A stretch of 64,000 nt of DNA from Pseudomonas sp. JUb42 (GCF_024807945.1 NZ_JANUFD010000002.1:310001-374000); one strand, 5' to 3'. Numbered from the stretch's first letter, positions 34,294 through 44,067 are shown. Made by a program: numbers and translations. Notes: generated by a model from the sequence alone, not told the origin.

Positions 34294-35585
34294 GCGGCTG
34301 GCACGACGACGATCTGGTCCGCCTGAGCGCCAGCGAAGCCGCACGACTGCTGCAACAACGCAGCCTGAGCGCCGAACGCCTGCTCCAGGCCTGCCTGCAA
34401 CAGATCGACCAGCGCGAACCCCAGGTGCTGGCGTGGTGCGCCCTCAATGCCGAGGCCGCCCTGGCCCAGGCTCGCGCCCTCGACGCCGGCCCCATCACTG
34501 GCCCGCTGCATGGCCTGCCGCTGGCGGTCAAAGACCTGTTCGACACCCAGGACTTTCCCTCCACCTACGGCTCGCCGATCTATAACAGGCAGCAACCCCA
34601 GGCCGATGCCGCTGCCGTTGCCCTGTGCCGGCAGGCCGGGGCCATCGTGCTGGGCAAGACGGTGACCACCGAGTTCGCCACCTTTACCCCCGGCCCGACC
34701 CGCAACCCGCATAACCCGGCGCACACGCCGGGTGGCTCGTCCAGCGGCTCGGCGGCGGCGGTGGGCGCACAGATGGTGCCGCTGGCACTGGGCACCCAGA
34801 CCGCCGCGTCGATCATTCGCCCCGCCGCCTATTGCGGCGTGGTGGGCTTCAAGCCGAGCTTCGGCCTGATCCCCCGCGCCGGGGTCAAAAGCCTCAGCGA
34901 GTCACTGGACACCATTGGCGGCTTTGGCCGCAGTGTTGCCGATGTCGCCCTGCTGACCTCGGTCATGGCCGACGCGCCCCATTGGCGCGAACTGCATGTA
35001 AGCAGCAAACCGCGCATCGGCCTGTGCCGCACCCCCAACTGGCATGCCGCCGCTACCAGCAGCCGCGAGACCTTGCAACTAGCGGCTGAACACCTGCGCC
35101 AGGCCGGTGCCGAGGTGGTCGATATCGAGCTGCCCGCCAGCTTCACACCATTGGTCGAAGTCCACGACCTGATCATGTGGGCCGAAGCCTTCAAGGCCCT
35201 GGCCTTTGAACGTCTCTGCCATCCGCAGTTGTTGAGCGACAACCTGCGCCAGCGCCTGGCCATCGGCGAGCAGATCGACTTCGCGCAAAACCGTTACAAT
35301 CACGCCCGCCTCGCCGAGGCGCGCAGTGATCTGTCGCTGGTGTTTGCCGACTGCGACCTGCTGCTTACCCCCAGTGCCTGCGGTGAGGCCGAAGCCGGTC
35401 TGCAACGCACCGGTGATCCGCTGTTCTCCCGGGCATGGAGCGCCCTCGGCTTGCCGAGCCTGCAACTGCCGACGGGCGTTGGTCCGGCGGGACTGCCACT
35501 GGGCGTACAGTTGATCGGCCCCGAAGGCAGCGATGCGCAGACCCTGGCTTTGTGCCATTGGGCAGAACAACACCTGAAACAATAG
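34290..35585 (+). CDS. Amidase signature-family amidase
   Basis: A 431-residue amidase. The Ser-cisSer-Lys triad is visible: Lys81 in LAVKDLFDT, the cis-Ser in PGGSSSGSAAA (149-156), and the nucleophile Ser174 in GTQTAASIIRPAAYCG. The usual Gly before the nucleophile (GGS) is Ala here (AAS), found in some members. Hydrolyses a primary amide or short amide bond. ATG at 34290 overlaps the M20 stop. Together with the M20 enzyme it may remove both acyl and amide ends of an imported compound. Confidence 0.88.
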   Translation: MSGWHDDDLVRLSASEAARLLQQRSLSAERLLQACLQQIDQREPQVLAWCALNAEAALAQARALDAGPITGPLHGLPLAVKDLFDTQDFPSTYGSPIYNRQQPQADAAAVALCRQAGAIVLGKTVTTEFATFTPGPTRNPHNPAHTPGGSSSGSAAAVGAQMVPLALGTQTAASIIRPAAYCGVVGFKPSFGLIPRAGVKSLSESLDTIGGFGRSVADVALLTSVMADAPHWRELHVSSKPRIGLCRTPNWHAAATSSRETLQLAAEHLRQAGAEVVDIELPASFTPLVEVHDLIMWAEAFKALAFERLCHPQLLSDNLRQRLAIGEQIDFAQNRYNHARLAEARSDLSLVFADCDLLLTPSACGEAEAGLQRTGDPLFSRAWSALGLPSLQLPTGVGPAGLPLGVQLIGPEGSDAQTLALCHWAEQHLKQ

Positions 35586-35596
35586 AAGGACTGAAC

Positions 35597-36322
35597 ATGC
35601 AACTCGCCTCCGCGTCAGCCCCCGGCAAAGAACGCCCGGAAGGTCTCGCTGAACGCATCTATGCCCAGCTCAAGCAGGACATATTCGAGTTCCGCCTGCT
35701 GCCCGGAGATCGCTTCAGCGAAGGCGAGATTGCCAAACGCATGAACGCCAGCCGCACGCCAGTGCGTCAGGCCCTGTTTCGCCTGGAACAGGAGCACTAT
35801 CTGGAAGTGCATTTTCGCGCCGGCTGGCAAGTGCGTCCGTTCGACTTCACCTTTTTCGAAGAACTCTACGACGTGCGCATCGTGCTGGAGCAGACCGCCC
35901 TCAAGCGCATCTGCGAACACAACGCCCCGGGCCAACAGGAAACCCTGCAGGCCTTGCTGGCGATCTGGGACGTAGCACCCAGCCTGCGCTCAAGCGATGC
36001 CCACGAGCTGATCCTCCTCGACGAGCAGTTCCACGCCAGCCTGCTGAACCTGGCCGGTAACGCCCAGATGGCGCGTATTCACGCCGAGCTGTCCGACAAG
36101 ATCCGCGTTATCCGCCGCCTCGACTTCACCCAGCAGGCGCGAATCGACACCACCTACGCCGAACATACACAGATCCTCAACGCTGCCCTGCAACGCCGCT
36201 CGGAAGAAGCCCAACGGCTGATCAAGGCGCACATCGAAGTGAGCAAGGCCGAGGTGCGCAAGATCACCCTGCATATGTTGCACAGCGCTCGTGTGCGCAG
36301 TGAGGAAGTGAAACCGCTGTAA
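35597..36322 (+). CDS. GntR-family regulator, FCD type
   Basis: A 241-residue GntR regulator. The winged helix (LAERIYAQLKQDIFEFRLLPG, then FSEGEIAKRMNASRTPVRQAL) is followed by a helical FCD ligand domain (LYDVRIVLEQTALKRICEH, then DEQFHASLLNLAGN and YAEHTQILNAAL with His/Asp metal-type ligands). AGAAGGA precedes the ATG. It is the last gene of the transporter-deacylase-amidase operon, and the palindrome at 28254-28279 is its probable operator. Confidence 0.9.
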   Translation: MQLASASAPGKERPEGLAERIYAQLKQDIFEFRLLPGDRFSEGEIAKRMNASRTPVRQALFRLEQEHYLEVHFRAGWQVRPFDFTFFEELYDVRIVLEQTALKRICEHNAPGQQETLQALLAIWDVAPSLRSSDAHELILLDEQFHASLLNLAGNAQMARIHAELSDKIRVIRRLDFTQQARIDTTYAEHTQILNAALQRRSEEAQRLIKAHIEVSKAEVRKITLHMLHSARVRSEEVKPL

Positions 36323-36403
36323 TCTCGCTGTCTGCATAGACTGGGCTGGGCAATTGCGCGAATGGCGTATCATGGCCCTTTGTCTACGCCACGGATCCTC
36401 GCC

Positions 36404-37459
36404 ATGCCCAGCCAGTCGCTCTCCTCCTCGTCCCGCTCCTGGGCCTTCTGGTACAAACCGGTGTTGTTCCTGCTGGTGGCGGTGATCGGCCTGTACTACG
36501 TCAAGTGGTCGCCGTATTACCTCAAGTCTTTCGTCGCCGCAGACAGCCACAGCATTGGCGGCTCGATCATCAATGACAACCCGGCTTCGCCCATCGCGGC
36601 CGCCCTGGCCTATGCCCAGGTGTATTTCCTGGCGATCTGGAAAGCTGCGGTACTGGCCGTGATCCTTGGCTCGCTGGTGCAGGTGTTGATCCCTCGGGAC
36701 TGGTTGTTGCGAGTCTTTGGCAAAGCCGGCTTTGGCTCCACCCTACGCGGCGGCCTGTTCGCCCTGCCGGGCATGATGTGCAGTTGCTGCGCGGCGCCGG
36801 TGGCGGCCGGGTTGCGGCGGCAGAATGTGTCGGTGGGTGCGGCCCTGGCGTTCTGGATCGCCAACCCGGTGCTCAACCCCGCGACCCTGATCTTCATGGG
36901 CTTCGTGCTCGGCTGGCAATTCAGCGCCCTGCGCCTGGTGGCCGGGCTCGTGCTGGTGCTGGGCGTGTCACTATTCGCCCAGCGCATCTCTCGACCAGAG
37001 ATCCTGCCGGAAGCCGCCGTCGAGGCCGTCGAGGTTGCCAGCGCGGCAGATAACAGCAGCCTGCTGACGCGCTGGATGCGCACCCTGTGGCAGCTGTTCT
37101 GGACTACCATCCCGATCTATGTGCTGGCAGTGCTGATTCTCGGCGCAGCGCGGGTCTGGCTGTTTCCCCATGTGGACGGCGCCATGGGCAATGGCTGGCT
37201 GTGGCTGGTGCCCCTGGCGATTGTCGGCACCCTGTTCGTAATCCCTACGGCGGCGGAAATCCCCATCGTGCAGACCCTCATGGGCCTGGGCCTCGGGACC
37301 GCCCCAGCAGTGGCGTTGCTCATGACCCTGCCGAGCGTCAGCCTGCCATCGCTGTTGATGCTGCGTAAATCCTTTGATAGCCGGGTGCTGGTGGCCGTGG
37401 CGCTGCTGACCATGCTGGTGGGCATTGTCAGCGGGATTGTGGGTGGGTTGTTGCTGTAG
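36404..37459 (+). CDS. DUF318/ArsP-like permease
   Basis: A 351-residue integral membrane protein with about eight to nine helices. It shows the Gly/Pro-rich GGLFALPGMMCSCCAAPVAAGLRR segment (around residues 117-140) with a CSCC motif typical of the permease family once called DUF318 (which includes ArsP-like organoarsenical transporters), and a related half-repeat IPTAAEIPIVQTLMGLGLG near 285. Substrate cannot be read; the cysteine motif suggests a thiol-reactive or metal-containing compound. Start was set at the ATG that precedes the hydrophilic Ser-rich tail. It is monocistronic. Confidence 0.8.
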   Translation: MPSQSLSSSSRSWAFWYKPVLFLLVAVIGLYYVKWSPYYLKSFVAADSHSIGGSIINDNPASPIAAALAYAQVYFLAIWKAAVLAVILGSLVQVLIPRDWLLRVFGKAGFGSTLRGGLFALPGMMCSCCAAPVAAGLRRQNVSVGAALAFWIANPVLNPATLIFMGFVLGWQFSALRLVAGLVLVLGVSLFAQRISRPEILPEAAVEAVEVASAADNSSLLTRWMRTLWQLFWTTIPIYVLAVLILGAARVWLFPHVDGAMGNGWLWLVPLAIVGTLFVIPTAAEIPIVQTLMGLGLGTAPAVALLMTLPSVSLPSLLMLRKSFDSRVLVAVALLTMLVGIVSGIVGGLLL

Positions 37460-37494
37460 CAAAGCACGAGGTGATCCAACGGTCCAGATGAGCA

Positions 37495-38595
37495 TCAGGC
37501 ACGGCGCCGCTGGCGCAAATACTCCCTGACCGCCCCATGATCGCCGGCAAACTCGATGCGCTTGGCCTTGCTGTCGCGCTGGTAGGCGTACATCGGGTCG
37601 TAGTATTCGTTGAGCAAGACTTCGATCCACTGCCGGTGGCCATCCACCTGCCCCGTCGTCTTCTGTACCTGTAGAGCGCTGTCCATGATCGCCGCCAGGC
37701 GCTGATAGCGCTCACCGCCCAGGCGCTTGAGATTACTCGCCAGACTCTGGCGCAGTCGCTCGGCAAAGGTACTGAATCCGGCTTCCACGCCATGGGCCGT
37801 GATGAACTCGGCGCAGAGGTCGATCACATAATCCTTGAGAATCCGCTCCACGCGGTGCTCGACACTGTCTTGCAGCCAGACCATCGGCGCGGCTTGCATC
37901 TGCCGGAACAGCGATAAAGGCACCGCACGGCTGCCGATGGCACGGCCTTCATCCTCGAGCACGAGAGTCTCGGCGCCGCGATGGCGCTTCTTGAGGATGT
38001 CCACGGCCAGGGCATTTTCGAAGTCGATCTGCCCCGGTTGCCCGCTGACACGTTTGCCGAAACTGGAGCCGCGATGGTTGGCGTGGCCTTCAAGGTCCAG
38101 GCCATTGTCCAACTCGACCAGCACCTCGGTCTTGCCGGAGCCAGTCAAACCGCCAACCAGTAACAGCTCACACGCTTGCACCGCCTGATCGGTAGTCTCG
38201 ATGAGAAAGGTCCGCATCGCCTTGTAGCCGCCCAGCACCCGAGGGTACGGGACACCGGCAATATCCTTGAGCCACTGCTGGGTGATCTGCGAGCGCAGGC
38301 CACCGCGAAAACAGTACAGATAACCTTCAGGCTGGCGCCGGGCAAACTCGGCCCAGGCCTCGATCCGTGCCTGCTGAATATCACCGCTGACCAAGCGGTG
38401 ACCCAGTTCGATAGCGCTCTGCTGCCCCAGCTGCTTATAGGCAGTGCCAACCGCCTCGCGCTCGGCGTCGTTCATCAGCGGCAGATTGATGGCCTGGGCA
38501 AAAGCGCCTTTGGTGAACTCCACTGGCGCACGCACGTCCATCAGCGGGATGTCGTTGAGGAAGATGTGCTGCAGGTCGGCGCTGTTATCGCGCAT
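37495..38595 (-). CDS. mnmH: tRNA 2-selenouridine/geranyl-2-thiouridine synthase
   Basis: A 366-residue MnmH (SelU). An N-terminal rhodanese domain has the catalytic Cys95 in [11 protein letters not shown], and a P-loop domain holds GGLTGSGKT (148-156). The enzyme replaces sulfur by selenium at wobble U34 of certain tRNAs, using selenophosphate from SelD. The selD gene starts just upstream and overlaps its start (4 bases), so the two form a selenium operon. Length matches the family. Confidence 0.92.
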   Translation of the reverse strand: MRDNSADLQHIFLNDIPLMDVRAPVEFTKGAFAQAINLPLMNDAEREAVGTAYKQLGQQSAIELGHRLVSGDIQQARIEAWAEFARRQPEGYLYCFRGGLRSQITQQWLKDIAGVPYPRVLGGYKAMRTFLIETTDQAVQACELLLVGGLTGSGKTEVLVELDNGLDLEGHANHRGSSFGKRVSGQPGQIDFENALAVDILKKRHRGAETLVLEDEGRAIGSRAVPLSLFRQMQAAPMVWLQDSVEHRVERILKDYVIDLCAEFITAHGVEAGFSTFAERLRQSLASNLKRLGGERYQRLAAIMDSALQVQKTTGQVDGHRQWIEVLLNEYYDPMYAYQRDSKAKRIEFAGDHGAVREYLRQRRRA

Positions 38596-39629
38596 CAGAA
38601 CACCTCGACGGCATGGGTCTGTCGCTCGTTCAGGGTGCCGATGGGACGCAAAGCCAGGCCCAGCCCGGCGGCCACTTGCAGGAACTCCGCCTCGCCCTCC
38701 GGCGCCACCGCTACCAACAGGCCACCACTGGTCTGGGGATCGCAGAGCAGATTTTTCTGCCCCTCAGTCAACGGGCCGATGCGCTCGCCGTAGCTGTCGA
38801 AATTGCGCTGGGTGCCACCCGGTACGCAGCCCTGTTCAAGGTAATAATCGACACTGGCCAGACGCGGTACGGCGCCGGCCTCGATGCGCGCGCTCAACTG
38901 GCTGCCGTCGGCCATCTCCACCAGATGACCGAGCAGGCCAAAACCGGTGACGTCGGTCATCGCCTTGACCCCGGCCAGCTTGCCGAAGCGGCTTCCTGCG
39001 GTATTGAGGGTGCACATCTGATCCCGGGCCAGCCCCACATCGGCGTCACGCAGCAGGCCTTTTTTCTCGGCAGTGGTAAGCACGCCGATGCCCAGGGGCT
39101 TGGTCAGATACAGGATGCAACCGAGGGTGGCCGTGTCGTTGCGCTTCATGAAACGCTTCTCCACCAGGCCCGTGACCGCCAGACCGAAGATCGGCTCCGG
39201 CGCATCAATGGAATGCCCGCCCGCCAGTGGAATTCCGGCAGCATCACAGACGGCGCGGCCGCCGCGAATCACTTCACGGGCAATTTCCGGAGCCAGCAGA
39301 TTGACCGGCCAGCCAAGAATGGCGATGGCCATGATCGGATCACCGCCCATGGCGTAGATATCGCTGATGGCGTTGGTCGCGGCAATGCGGCCGAAATCAT
39401 AGGGATCGTCGACGATCGGCATAAAGAAGTCAGTCGTGGAGACCACGCCGCGTTCCTCATCGATGGCATACACCGCCGCGTCGTCGCGCGAAGCATTGCC
39501 CACCCACAGTCGCGGATCGAGGTTCTGCGCGCCACTGCCGGCGAGGATCACTTCCAGCACCTTGGGCGAGATCTTGCAGCCGCAACCGGCGCCGTGGCTG
39601 TACTGGGTCAAACGGACCGGTTCGCTCAT
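38595..39629 (-). CDS. selD: Selenide, water dikinase (selenophosphate synthase)
   Basis: A 344-residue SelD. The N-terminal active-site loop reads [15 protein letters not shown] with Cys16, Cys18 and Lys19; the conserved Asp-rich ATP-binding regions DDAAVY (near 51) and ADVGLARDQ follow. Makes selenophosphate for tRNA selenation by MnmH. The active-site residue is cysteine, not selenocysteine, so no SECIS is needed. Confidence 0.93.
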   Translation of the reverse strand: MSEPVRLTQYSHGAGCGCKISPKVLEVILAGSGAQNLDPRLWVGNASRDDAAVYAIDEERGVVSTTDFFMPIVDDPYDFGRIAATNAISDIYAMGGDPIMAIAILGWPVNLLAPEIAREVIRGGRAVCDAAGIPLAGGHSIDAPEPIFGLAVTGLVEKRFMKRNDTATLGCILYLTKPLGIGVLTTAEKKGLLRDADVGLARDQMCTLNTAGSRFGKLAGVKAMTDVTGFGLLGHLVEMADGSQLSARIEAGAVPRLASVDYYLEQGCVPGGTQRNFDSYGERIGPLTEGQKNLLCDPQTSGGLLVAVAPEGEAEFLQVAAGLGLALRPIGTLNERQTHAVEVF

Positions 39630-39830
39630 GGGATACCCCTTTGTCTATCGAGGGGCAGCATTCTATCAGAGCGGGGAATGTGCCTTGATGAATGCGCCCT
39701 GCGGCAGGGCTGAGGCCTGCCGATCACCCTGAGACTTGCGGCGTTCCTGTACCTGGGCCTGCTACAGTTGTTTCCTTGGTCCGTCACCGTCTATGGGCCG
39801 CATCCCCCTACCCCGCCAGAGCGCAGAACC

Positions 39831-40547
39831 GTGAAAATCATTACCCGTGACCAATGGTTTGCAGTGCACAAACGCGCCGACGGCGTCAGCCTGATCCACG
39901 AGCCGTGGATACGCCCGTTTTATCGCTGCAACCTCTGGCACCTACAGGGCCGCGACCGCGACGTACTGATCGACACAGGGTCGGGCGTGGTCAGCCTGCG
40001 CGAGCAATTGCCCTGGCTGACCGAGCGACCGCTTCTGGCAGTGGCGAGCCACACCCATTTCGACCATATCGCCGGGCATCACGAATTCAGCGAACGCCTG
40101 GTGCACCCGGCCGAAGCCCATATCCTCGCTGAGCCGACCCGGGCCGCGACACTGGCCGATCCTTATGTTGGCGACGAGATGTTCGAAGCCCACCCGGACG
40201 GCCCGTTGTGCTACACCGAGTACCAGGTCAAGGCCGCACCGGCCACCCGCCTGATCGACGAAGGCGATGTCATCGACCTGGGCGACCGCGTACTGCAAGT
40301 CCTGCACACCCCCGGCCACTCACCCGGCGGCATCAGCCTGTGGGAAGCCAGCACCCAGACCCTGTTCAGCGGCGACATCATCTACGACGGTCCCCTGATC
40401 GACGACGCCTACCACTCCGACCTCAACGACTATGCCAATAGTCTGCAGCGCTTGCGGAAGCTGCCGGTGCGTACCGTGCATGGCGGGCACTTTGCGAGTT
40501 TCTCCGGGGAGCGCTTGAAGGGGATGATTGATGAGTGGTTTAAGTGA
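39831..40547 (+). CDS. Metallo-beta-lactamase-fold hydrolase
   Basis: A 238-residue MBL-fold protein with the zinc motif SHTHFDHIAGHHEF (near 81-94), a third His in VLHTPGHSPGG (about 160), Asp in FSGDIIYDG and a last His in VHGGHF. GTG start at 39831 was chosen: the upstream TTG frame lacks family sequence, while VKIITRDQWF fits. A glyoxalase II-like thioesterase or small-molecule hydrolase is likely; no partner gene helps. Confidence 0.8.
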   Translation: MKIITRDQWFAVHKRADGVSLIHEPWIRPFYRCNLWHLQGRDRDVLIDTGSGVVSLREQLPWLTERPLLAVASHTHFDHIAGHHEFSERLVHPAEAHILAEPTRAATLADPYVGDEMFEAHPDGPLCYTEYQVKAAPATRLIDEGDVIDLGDRVLQVLHTPGHSPGGISLWEASTQTLFSGDIIYDGPLIDDAYHSDLNDYANSLQRLRKLPVRTVHGGHFASFSGERLKGMIDEWFK

Positions 40548-40675
40548 AGGGCGGACGTTTTTAAGGCTTGCAGCGGCGTTTTTAGAGTGCCTGGCTTCCC
40601 GGTAGCGTTACTGAAAATACACATGAGCATTCCCTGCACGGAGAGAACGCCTGGCGTTTTAACGCCGTTTACCGT

Positions 40676-40702
40676 GGTCTGAATTTGGACTACTATCAGA
40701 CC
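40676..40702. promoter_or_regulatory. Inverted repeat before the toxin-antitoxin genes
   Basis: GGTCTGA and TCAGACC (7-base arms, 13 apart) lie about 80 bases before the antitoxin ATG, a suitable position for autorepression by the antitoxin-toxin complex. GGCGTT-TT-AACGCC (40653-40666) is a second inverted repeat just upstream. Confidence 0.4.
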
Positions 40703-40783
40703 AATCCTCACCGTCAGGACCAGCACCGCCCCCCATGAGCGGGTCGGCTTGGCTTAATTACGAATGATCAGAGGCACCGACTT

Positions 40784-41056
40784 ATGCGAGTCGAAACTAT
40801 CAGCTACCTGAAAAAGAACGCAGCGACGCTGGACGTTTCTGAGCCCATGGTGGTTACCCAGAATGGCCTGCCGGCCTATGTGATCGAGTCATACGCAGAG
40901 CGCAAGCGTCGGGATGAAGCCGTCGCTTTGATCAAGCTGATGGCCTTCGCATCACGCGACAAGGAGCAGGGAAAGCTCATTTCGAGCGATACCCTCTTGA
41001 GTCGACTGGCCCAGCGTTGCCATCGATACCAAGAGGAAACCGATGGTGAAGTTTAA
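40784..41056 (+). CDS. Type II antitoxin, Phd/YefM-like
   Basis: A 90-residue protein with the Phd/YefM N-terminal DNA-binding fold pattern ([12 protein letters not shown], then [16 protein letters not shown]), followed by a charged C-terminal arm that would neutralise the toxin. It overlaps the next gene by 14 bases, the usual antitoxin-first order. It should repress its own operon. Confidence 0.82.
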   Translation: MRVETISYLKKNAATLDVSEPMVVTQNGLPAYVIESYAERKRRDEAVALIKLMAFASRDKEQGKLISSDTLLSRLAQRCHRYQEETDGEV

Positions 41057-41387
41057 GATTCAATACGCTTCAACCGCCGAACAAAGCCTTTACTCCCAGA
41101 TCACACACCTCCAGCCGCACATCGGGAACAACGGCGCAGAGCAGAAACTCTCCCGCTTGATCCTGGAGGTTGAAGGCCTGCTATCCAGCAATCCCCTCGC
41201 CTACCCCATCAGCCCGCAAGCCAGTCTGTTCGGTATCACTCAATATCGAGAACTGAACCATGACGGCTACCGCATCTTCTATGAATGCTTCGAACCCGAG
41301 AAGCTGGTCGTGGTTGGCCTGATCCTGGCGCAGAAGCAGAGCGTGGAAGATCAGTTGATCCATTACTGCTTGATGTTCGACAGGTAG
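41043..41387 (+). CDS. Type II toxin, RelE/ParE family
   Basis: A 114-residue basic protein with RelE/ParE features: a helical N-terminal half and a C-terminal beta strand set ([22 protein letters not shown], read in parts, then [16 protein letters not shown]). Arg in YREL and YRIFY are in the positions that touch mRNA in RelE-type toxins. Cannot be split between ribosome-dependent mRNase and gyrase poison from sequence alone. Overlaps the antitoxin by 14 bases. Confidence 0.82.
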   Translation: MVKFKIQYASTAEQSLYSQITHLQPHIGNNGAEQKLSRLILEVEGLLSSNPLAYPISPQASLFGITQYRELNHDGYRIFYECFEPEKLVVVGLILAQKQSVEDQLIHYCLMFDR

Positions 41388-42052
41388 CGCCCTCAGCGCA
41401 GGGGCTGCTTGCTCGATACCCCCCGGAGAAACCAGCCCGGTTTCCATTCGTTTGCGTCACGCTGTGCCGCTTGCTTGCGATCAAAGCTCCTGCCTTCCTG
41501 ATAAACTATGACACCGCTACGCCGTATCCTGACCTGCGCCGAGTACTTCGCTCACCGTTTTTGTTCTTGCGTCGCGTGATCGTTCCCTATTCCCCGTTGC
41601 TACATTGCCGATTTCGAGTGCTTAATTTCAGCAACGACGCCAAAAAACTGCTGAAAACGGGTTATTTTTGCTACAAAACGAATGACGAAAATGCCACCAA
41701 ATATTACCGCTAGCCCACGTAACACAAGGCCTGAGCCTTCCAGACGCTTCAGCGTCGCACCCATGATGGATTGGACAGGCTTTACCGTAGAGTATTGAAT
41801 ATAAAGACCTGTAAGGCACTATTATTTTTCCTGTACCACTTATGTACCACTACCTCTGACAAAATCATTTCCCCGATAAAACCAATCAGACTCCATCCAG
41901 GACGTGCTCTCTGCTCCCGCTGAATAACCATACCTGGTCCCACAAAAGTATCGTCGCAGTCTTTCTTCCCTTAAGCGCAAGGTCATGATAGTTTCCGCGT
42001 CAACACATCGATAAAATATGACACAACAAAATCATAGAATGGAGCTCTAGAT
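41388..42052. other. Intergenic junction into the AT-rich island
   Basis: No gene is supported in this 665-base gap. GC-rich at the left and AT-rich at the right. It contains GAAACC-AGCCC-GGTTTC (41428-41444), a possible toxin-antitoxin terminator without U-run, and a tandem TGTACCACT pair at 41832 and 41843. A 63-codon minus-strand open frame (41628-41819) has no family sequence or ribosome-binding site. Confidence 0.5.
41832..41851. repeat. Tandem TGTACCACT pair, spacing 11
   Basis: TGTACCACT occurs at 41832 and 41843. A related GTACC pair with spacing 10 occurs at 44053-44067. Such pairs are seen as integrase arm-type or end sites in some mobile elements, but no integrase is present, so the meaning is open. 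Confidence 0.35.
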
Positions 42053-42595
42053 TTGGAACCGACCGAACGAATTTTTTATGAAACACTCCCTTCAGACAGA
42101 AAATATGCAAAGCATACGACCATCTTTATAAACTATCTGATTGAGAAACAAAGATATCTCGAAGCCAAGTTTATTTTTGAAAAACTATACAATTTAAAAG
42201 CTTCAAACGCCATCACAATAAGATTGGGCTACACCTTATCAATTGCATTATTCGACAGCAAGGGAGTTGAGAAATTTGATAGACTTTTAATAGACTCTCA
42301 AAAAAGCGAAAAAGGAGAAATTGAGTGGTACCAACTAAGATATTACCAATCGAGAAACCTCCACAATCAAGCTGAAAACATCTGTGCAAGGTTACTGAAA
42401 CTTAAGTTACCACCCGAATACCTAACCACCATTACAGAGTTTTGCCTAAACAATAAAAACTACCCAACTACAGCTATACTTTGCCAATACCTATCATCAC
42501 ACAACCTCAGGCTTCAACCTCGAGGCACCGCCAAACTTCGTGCTATCGCACTTCAAAAGCTAGTGAACGTAATCGCAGGTGTAAAACTTGGCTAA
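42053..42595 (+). CDS. Hypothetical helical protein, possible TPR-like repeat, partner of HEPN gene
   Basis: A 180-residue protein not recognised by family. It is nearly all helical by eye, with repeated 30-35-residue helix pairs (YLEAKFIFEKLYNLKASNA, NQAENICARLLKLKLPPEY, NYPTTAILCQYLSSHNLRL) reminiscent of TPR units. It starts with TTG at 42053, preceded by GGAG nine bases upstream; no ATG fits better. Base composition is AT-rich, unlike the host. It overlaps the HEPN gene by eight bases, so the two should be made together. A protein-partner or sensing role is the likely guess. Confidence 0.6.
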   Translation: MEPTERIFYETLPSDRKYAKHTTIFINYLIEKQRYLEAKFIFEKLYNLKASNAITIRLGYTLSIALFDSKGVEKFDRLLIDSQKSEKGEIEWYQLRYYQSRNLHNQAENICARLLKLKLPPEYLTTITEFCLNNKNYPTTAILCQYLSSHNLRLQPRGTAKLRAIALQKLVNVIAGVKLG

Positions 42596-43592
42596 CTTCC
42601 TTGTATTAAAAATTTTGGACTCGACCAGCATTAACTTGCCATCAACTCAAGTATATGGCTCGGTAGAAATGAGATCCGCCACCTCAGACAACCCTGCTGA
42701 AATCGAAATACTGAAACAGTCAGCGCTGCTGGCCCAGGTCGACTTTAACAGATATGCTTTTAGCGCTAGAATTGCAACAATTGTTGAATGCAACACAGCA
42801 TCTGAAGCTATATCGGAGAGCGATGACAGATTTTCACTGATCCTGGACTTGAAATTTTCAGAATTTGCGATTTCCTCAATGCAGACTTCTGCTATCGGAT
42901 ATGTGAAAAACGTGGATACAGGAGACATCGAACCTTTTGTCGACCCCGAGAACCAAACATCAATGATGTTCGTTGTCGCCCAAGGCAACACCCAGACATA
43001 CGACATAGTAAACTATCTTCTCGAACAAAATAATGACTTAAGCAATCGTTTCATCAAGTACCTTCACTGGATGAGAAATAGCAGACACGAAAATAATAAG
43101 CAGCTAAAAATTCTTTTTCACTGCTTTGCCCTAGAGGCCCTGGTCAACGAAACCGAGTCTGATAAAATTACCAGCATGGCCAGGTGGTTTTTAGGATTCC
43201 CCAATGGCATACGAAAGCCAACAATTTCCAAAGCCATGATTTCTAATTTGTCCAACCACCCGAGCTATAATTATTGGGAAAAAGAGATTACGAGCTCGCT
43301 TGAAAAAATACGAATAATGAGAAACGATTCCGTCCACCATGGCTTCCGAAACTCGGACTTCACAAAGTACGATCTTAACTTATTCAACCACATCATGATT
43401 TTCAGCACTTCCCGTAGCCTTTCGTACGTCCGAAATGCGCTACTCAAAGGATGTACTACTGTTGCAGAGCTTAGAAAGCACGTAGCTGACACATTTGAAG
43501 AAAACGTAGATATCGGCGATGTTCACAATACAATAATTCACAGCCTCGACGCGATCAAAAACAAAAACACTCAGGGTAAAGCAGGGCATTGA
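42588..43592 (+). CDS. ApeA-like HEPN-domain protein
   Basis: A 334-residue protein starting with TTG (42588), with AGGTG eight bases upstream. Residues 1-140 are beta-rich and unrecognised. From about residue 150 comes an all-helical domain: LKILFHCFALEALV, then Arg245 to His250 in RNDSVHHG. The R-x4-H signature and the preceding LEALV helix match Apea-like HEPN domains, which act as RNases in abortive-infection and toxin systems. With the overlapping helical-repeat protein this is a two-gene unit of the sort found in defence islands. Function is inferred; metal-independent RNase activity is the hypothesis. Confidence 0.65.
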   Translation: MANFLVLKILDSTSINLPSTQVYGSVEMRSATSDNPAEIEILKQSALLAQVDFNRYAFSARIATIVECNTASEAISESDDRFSLILDLKFSEFAISSMQTSAIGYVKNVDTGDIEPFVDPENQTSMMFVVAQGNTQTYDIVNYLLEQNNDLSNRFIKYLHWMRNSRHENNKQLKILFHCFALEALVNETESDKITSMARWFLGFPNGIRKPTISKAMISNLSNHPSYNYWEKEITSSLEKIRIMRNDSVHHGFRNSDFTKYDLNLFNHIMIFSTSRSLSYVRNALLKGCTTVAELRKHVADTFEENVDIGDVHNTIIHSLDAIKNKNTQGKAGH

Positions 43593-44052
43593 GCAGCTGA
43601 TTAAAAAAGTAACCTGCGTCTGCTACTCGCCACCCACGTCAGATTCTAGGGAGAGGCGTGGCGGGCCATCATCATTAAGATGGATTGCGACGACATGTAA
43701 AATTTATGATTTAAAATCAATAAGCTAGCAGAAACTGCCTCACCATTTAAGCAAATATTAAGCAACCGTCAAAAAATAAAGAAAGCACTATTCCGTTGCT
43801 ACCAGCTCAGCCTAGGTATCTATTTCTTCCAAAATGCCTCTATACAAAAAATAGTTTTCACTCATATTGCTCGCCTGCGCTATCGTGGCACGCCTCTATC
43901 CCAGCCATAATCAAATGCTCTCCGCAGGTTAGCCGTTCTTCCCCCCTCAACGACGGTAGCATCGGTTGGGCCTATCCAGTCACATGCTAGATTGCAACCA
44001 ATCTTTGAGCTGGCCTTTTACTTGTCGGGCGAAATCATCTCATAAGTCTTTC

Positions 44053-44067
44053 GTACCATTTTGTACC
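44053..44067. repeat. GTACC pair, spacing 10
   Basis: GTACC at 44053 and 44063, separated by ATTTT, partly matches the TGTACCACT pair at 41832-41851. Recorded as possible ends of an inserted segment; weak alone. Confidence 0.25.

Noticed and set aside
40653..40666. GGCGTT-TT-AACGCC as a terminator
   Set aside because: The loop is only two bases and no U-run follows; more likely a protein-binding repeat, noted under the toxin-antitoxin operator.
41628..41819. 63-codon minus-strand open frame as an integrase remnant
   Set aside because: No catalytic Arg/His/Tyr pattern and no ribosome-binding site.
43796..43990. 64-codon open frame in the island gap
   Set aside because: No ribosome-binding site, no recognisable sequence, rare start; likely chance.
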